DNA of 64,000 nt from Cryptomeria japonica. Lineage: Eukaryota > Streptophyta > Pinopsida > Cupressales > Cupressaceae. Within the stretch, counting starts at the first letter, position 1. Each line of letters starts with the position of its first letter. The notes beneath the pieces were generated by a model, which was not told the origin of the DNA, ran no database searches, and saw only the letters and a program-made list of their open reading frames with translations. Both the position numbers and the translations under genes were made by a program. The stretch spans positions 510,011,442 to 510,075,441 of the forward strand of contig NC_081410.1 of NCBI RefSeq assembly GCF_030272615.1. The letters run 5' to 3'. Of this stretch, positions 60,791 through 64,000 are shown piece after piece.

Positions 60791-61417
60791 ATGCATTTAT
60801 TGCACTACCTAACATGCATTAATGACAACATTTATTGCAACAAAGTACAAGGAAGTTTTGTGGTACTTACCGGCACTCTTGCATCTGCTGGCCTCTGAAA
60901 TCGGCAAACGTGATCAAATCTATGCACCAATGCCATCGCTGTTGACTACTACTACTCTATTCTCTCTCTACACTCTGATTTCTTGGATGTGTGGATGAAA
61001 ATGAAGATGTATTCCCCTCGTGGTCTATTTTATAGACTACCCTAGCCCTAGCCCTTTCCCTTTGTTATCACTGTTTAAAGAATGGGTTTTCCTTTCCCAT
61101 GAGTTGGCTAAATTTTTTATCTTTTGAATTAATCCTACTTTCAGTTGGTTCAGCTCTCCGTTAGGTCTTAGGGCTTTTAGGGTTTTAATTTCAAATTCTT
61201 CTTTTTCTTCACAAAATATTGAAAACCCCTAGTTTCTAATTCCTCGTTATTTTATCCACTTAAGTAATGGGTCTCAGATTCGTGAGAAGTGTCCCCCCTT
61301 GTCATTTGCCTAGGTTGTCTTGTGAATTAATTATAATTTTTATGCCTTATACCTTTTCTTCCTAATGTTCCAGGCCCGTTAAGTTGGGCACATCTTTCAG
61401 AAAAATCTATGGTTCTT

Positions 61418-63002
61418 GCTATTTCGAAAAGGTAAAGTGCTCGTGGTTTAAGACTCACGAAATGGCAAAAAAGTGGTGGGCCCGCAATGAAAAGGAATTG
61501 TGTTCAAAATGACTAAAAGGGTCACACTTAAAAGATGGTCATCTTAGATTTCATCCAATGGCTAGCGCTGTTTCGCAACCTGAACTTGCAGATAAAATAC
61601 CTCTCGCGAAATGGTGAAATGATGGTGGGCTTGGAATGAAGAGGAATTGCTTAAAGGGTTTCACTTAAAGAATGATCATTTTCAATCTAATCCGATAGTT
61701 CACACTGTTTCGCAAGGCAAAATGGCTCATGGTATAAGACTCACGAAATGGTGAAATGATGTGGCATTCCAAGCGGATCGTTCGGCTAGTCTTAAAGGAA
61801 AGTAAGATGCTGGCATGTGGTAGAAAATGCAACAGTCAGCAAGGTGGGTCCAAGAGTTTCAAAGAAGGTGGGTCCCAGAAAAGAAAGATATCGTGGGATA
61901 AAAAGTATTCTGATAGATACATGTGGTGAAAGTAGAGAGGAACATAATGTTTTTCTCTCAGCAAATCAAAGTTTGACATGTCAGATTGAAAGATGACTAG
62001 ATGCTAGGTGTTCAGAGTTAAGTCAGAGGGCCCACATTTGCAAGTAAAAGTTTGAAGTGTAAAAATCGATCATGTCTCATTTGATCAGACGACCCGCATT
62101 ATTTTGTGAAGGTGAAGTGCTCGCATTTTAAGCCCTGCAAAATGGAGAAATGAAAATGGTGACAATACAGCAAGCTAACCGGTGAGCAAGTTAGATAAAG
62201 ATCGATGGCCCGCACGGTTTCACAAATTGAAGATGCACAAATATTAGAGGCTGCGAAATGGTGAAAAGGTTTTTCATTCTTGAAGGCAAAGAGAACATGA
62301 AGTGTAAAGGTCGGTCAACTCTCATTTGATCTAACAGCTGGTGCTATTTCATGCTTGTAAGATCCCTGAAGGATATGCTCAGCGAAATGGAAAAAGTAAA
62401 GGAGATTCATCTTGATGCCAGGCTAAACGGTGACATGTACATGAGCACTTGGCTTCCATAGAGATTGAAGGTGCAAAGGTGTAATCAGTAGTTTTAAAAG
62501 GGGGTATAACATGCGGCTGACTCAGATTTAAACTTAATAAGTTTCCCAAGGCAAATGGTTAGGTGCCATGTGGTATCCGGTAACTAGAGGAGGAGTAGAG
62601 CAAGCAAGCCAGTATAAGAGTCTTCACTTAAAGGATGATCAAGAATCATTTGATCCAATGGTTGGCATTATTTCATAGCCTCAAGTTGAATGCAGATTAA
62701 GCTCTGCGAAATAACAAGAACCCATTAGCTGTCAGGTGAAGGCGCGGTTAGTGAAAAAGCTGACTGTCTAGGTGAAAGTTAAAGGCTGCACAGCTTGGGT
62801 CCCATCTAATGCCTAGTGTAGTTTTGCAAAGGTGAGGTGCTCACAGGATAAAACTTGCGAAATGGTGAAACGAAATAAGGCCCAGTGAAAAGGGTAAAAG
62901 TACTAAGCTAGTGTAAAGACCGATCAACTCTCATTTGATTGGACGGTCGACATTATTTCGTGAAGTAAAGTTGCCAAGAAATTAAGCTTTGTGAAAAAGC
63001 GA
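61418..63002. repeat. Nine hairpin-type modules in the G LTR
   Basis: Imperfect copies of a 50-55-bp inverted repeat (arms like ATTTCGC and GCGAAAT) at 61418, 61566, 61704, 62096, 62211, 62341, 62664, 62813 and 62950. Several are preceded by a GATCAA...TTGATC palindrome and GACGGTC-like words. Three related copies occur in each A LTR. Confidence 0.75.
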
Positions 63003-63124
63003 AAAGAGAAAATGCATAGGCGTTGTGACCCGTTGGAGCGAAAATTTTGAATTCTTTCATGAATTCAATTCTGAAGGGACGGCCAAGCATGTGGAATCAA
63101 TGTCACAGTTAAGAGCTTGGCCGC

Positions 63125-63134
63125 CATATATGAT
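63125..63134 (+). promoter_or_regulatory. TATA-like site in G LTR
   Basis: CATATATGAT, 233 bp before the LTR protein start, as in element A. Confidence 0.45.
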
Positions 63135-63357
63135 CTCGTATCAATTAAACTGAGGTATCATTCTAAAGAGTACTTGATAAGAAGTAATTGCAGAGCGAAC
63201 TTCTTCAGTTGCAAAGCTAATTCCTTCGAGTACAAGCAAGTTTTCCTATCCTCTTGTTCGGCCATCATTTTTTAACTGTGTGTTTTATTAAGGTTTTAAT
63301 CTGTCATAGAACAATTGAAGGAGATTGTTAAATTGCTTGCTTGATTTTCTAAAAGAG

Positions 63358-64000
63358 ATGGCACCTAAGAGGGAATTCTTAGGAAAGGTCAATTACCATG
63401 AGAGGGCCATTTGTGATGATTTCCTTGAATAGTTGACGTTGTCAACTAATGTGGCTTCCAAAATGAAAGAATTGGTGCCAAGAGCTTCTCACCTAAAAAT
63501 AGGAGAGGGTTTATATGATAAGGGAAATTGGTTAAGAGACCCTCAAATAGGGATGTCTAGGATGGGATTATTCAAGATTGGATTCAGCATGAGAAATTCT
63601 CCAGCCCCTCAGAACAGTATATGGGAGTTGGATGTTGGAAAGTTGGTGGTTCCCGGGGTTTTCTTCGATGTAGATCTTCTAACTCAGATTGCATATAACT
63701 ATGACCCAACTTCAAGATGTATTAAGGATATCAGTGAGAAGGCCCTCATTGTAATTTATAATGAAGAATTTAGGAATGCCTTTGGGTTAAATGAATACAC
63801 TAATTTTCTAGAGCCTATTGATTTTAAATCACTAGCTCAGGTGTATAATGTGCAAAGAAACCACCTAAGAAATGGGCCTCTCAAAGAATTTTTTTTGAAG
63901 ATAGGCGGGTTGACTATTGTGGGACCTAACACTAAAGAGCCCTTTTCTCTAAATTTGTTTACCCTTAGGGCTAAAGGATTATACTAGTCACTCTGCGAAA
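63358..64000 (+). pseudogene. LTR-encoded protein of element G (partial)
   Basis: Starts MAPKREFLGKVNYHERAI at 63358 and is readable to the window end, about 214 codons. Only TAG codons at 63430-63432 and about 63985-63987 interrupt it. It is clearly homologous to the first 215 residues of the A LTR protein. Over 46 codons starting at 63556 (12052 in A), 25 codons differ and 21 of those changes are synonymous. This supports that the frame was translated and constrained before this copy decayed. Confidence 0.85.

Larger units (their letters stand above)
59897..60870 (-). other. Intron of the PMD pseudogene
   Basis: 974 bp bounded by GTAAGT and TATAG on the minus strand, phase 0. It contains two arrays: a 35-bp repeat at 59936-60290 and a degenerate repeat of about 20 bp at 60480-60790. 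Confidence 0.6.
38211..60936 (+). mobile_element. Element D: Tat-type Ty3/gypsy retrotransposon (3' LTR not seen)
   Basis: The candidate 5' LTR starts TGTAGACACC at 38211. Gag, protease, G-patch, RT, gypsy RNase H, archaeal-type RNase H and integrase follow on the plus strand to 56327, then a long 3' region with an antisense PMD pseudogene. Gag is interrupted by H/E. The right end is uncertain: no 3' LTR is visible before element G at 61063, so D may continue past the window. Order RT-RNase H-aRNase H-integrase is, to my knowledge, the usual Tat order. Confidence 0.75.
57950..60936 (-). pseudogene. Plant mobile domain (PMD, MAIN-like) pseudogene with intron
   Basis: Minus strand. Exon 1 (60936-60871) encodes 22 residues, MALVHRFDHVCRF..., ending at a GTAAGT donor. 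Exon 2 starts at 59896 after a TATAG acceptor. It has clear PMD hallmarks: CTFHLSMGEMTVTLEDVYKI then LGILIDGELI (about 59720-59620); a later LYYEVHQFIYHGSIG and VWAYEPLPVTRP (about 59360-59250); and VVWRPYRECEKW and VCKQFGRI (about 59140-58980). The C-terminus is Gly/Asp-rich, then a short coiled coil. Several TGA/TAG stops inactivate it. PMD proteins occur both as host silencing factors (MAIN/MAIL) and inside transposons; its position antisense after a Tat pol suggests the latter. Confidence 0.8.
61063..64000 (+). mobile_element. Element G: LTR of the A family, cut by the window end
   Basis: Starts TGTTATCACTGTTTAAAG, aligned with the A LTR start, and contains the same leader, TATA-like site and LTR-encoded protein. 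The region before the protein is longer than in A (2.3 kb against 1.5 kb) because hairpin-type modules are repeated about nine times. Left flank is CCCTT. It may be a 5' LTR or a solo LTR; the window ends inside it. It lies 127 bp upstream of the PMD start codon. Confidence 0.85.

Noticed and set aside
1-64000. Single-copy host genes, tRNA or rRNA genes, CRISPR arrays
   Set aside because: I looked for them while reading both strands and found none that could be supported.

Overview
This window looks like intergenic sequence from a large, repeat-swollen plant nuclear genome, probably a gymnosperm. I infer that from the sheer stacking of old LTR retrotransposons, the plant-type primer sites (initiator-Met and Tat/Ogre-like), a plant mobile domain (PMD) pseudogene, and no single-copy host gene I can support. 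Nearly every reading frame is part of a retroelement. Most in-frame stops are TAG or TGA and are explained by single C-to-T or G-to-A changes, the pattern expected of long-methylated silent DNA.

Layout, reconstructed from LTR ends and target-site duplications (TSDs): (F) a decayed Ty3/gypsy gag-protease element occupies about 1-5654. (C) A minus-strand, copia-derived element without reverse transcriptase starts at 5655. It is split by (A), a complete 27.1-kb Tat/Ogre-like gypsy element at 10356-37485 with TSD CTTCA. A has unusually long LTRs of 6.09 kb, and each LTR contains its own reading frame of about 1,213 codons. Inside A's integrase gene sits (B), a second RT-less copia-derived element at 22905-30671, minus strand. 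C resumes at 37486 and is cut at 38211 by (D), a plus-strand Tat-type gypsy element with gag, protease, G-patch, RT, two RNase H domains and integrase. D's gag is interrupted by (H), a deleted copia-type remnant at 41629-50515 (TSD GGAAG). H is itself interrupted by (E), a young complete RT-less element at 42754-50324 (TSD TGGAT). Downstream of D's pol lies an antisense PMD pseudogene with a recognisable intron (57950-60936). (G), an LTR of the same family as A, begins at 61063 and runs off the window.

Two things stand out. First, the A/G LTR family carries a long protein-coding frame inside the LTR. A and G copies differ mostly at synonymous sites, so it was maintained by selection. A conserved TATA-like site about 240 bp upstream suggests each LTR could act as a self-contained gene. 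Second, three separate LTR families (B, C, E) share one layout: iMet primer site, a truncated Gag with coiled coil and multiple zinc knuckles, a large second protein (ORF2, about 1,100 codons) of unknown function, then a copia-type polypurine tract. None shows RT or integrase. ORF2 and the LTR protein share layout and some local motifs and may be distantly related.

Functionally, A and D would have supplied their own replication machinery, while B, C and E probably depended on an autonomous copia (SIRE/Maximus-like) partner elsewhere. No tRNA, rRNA or CRISPR feature was seen.
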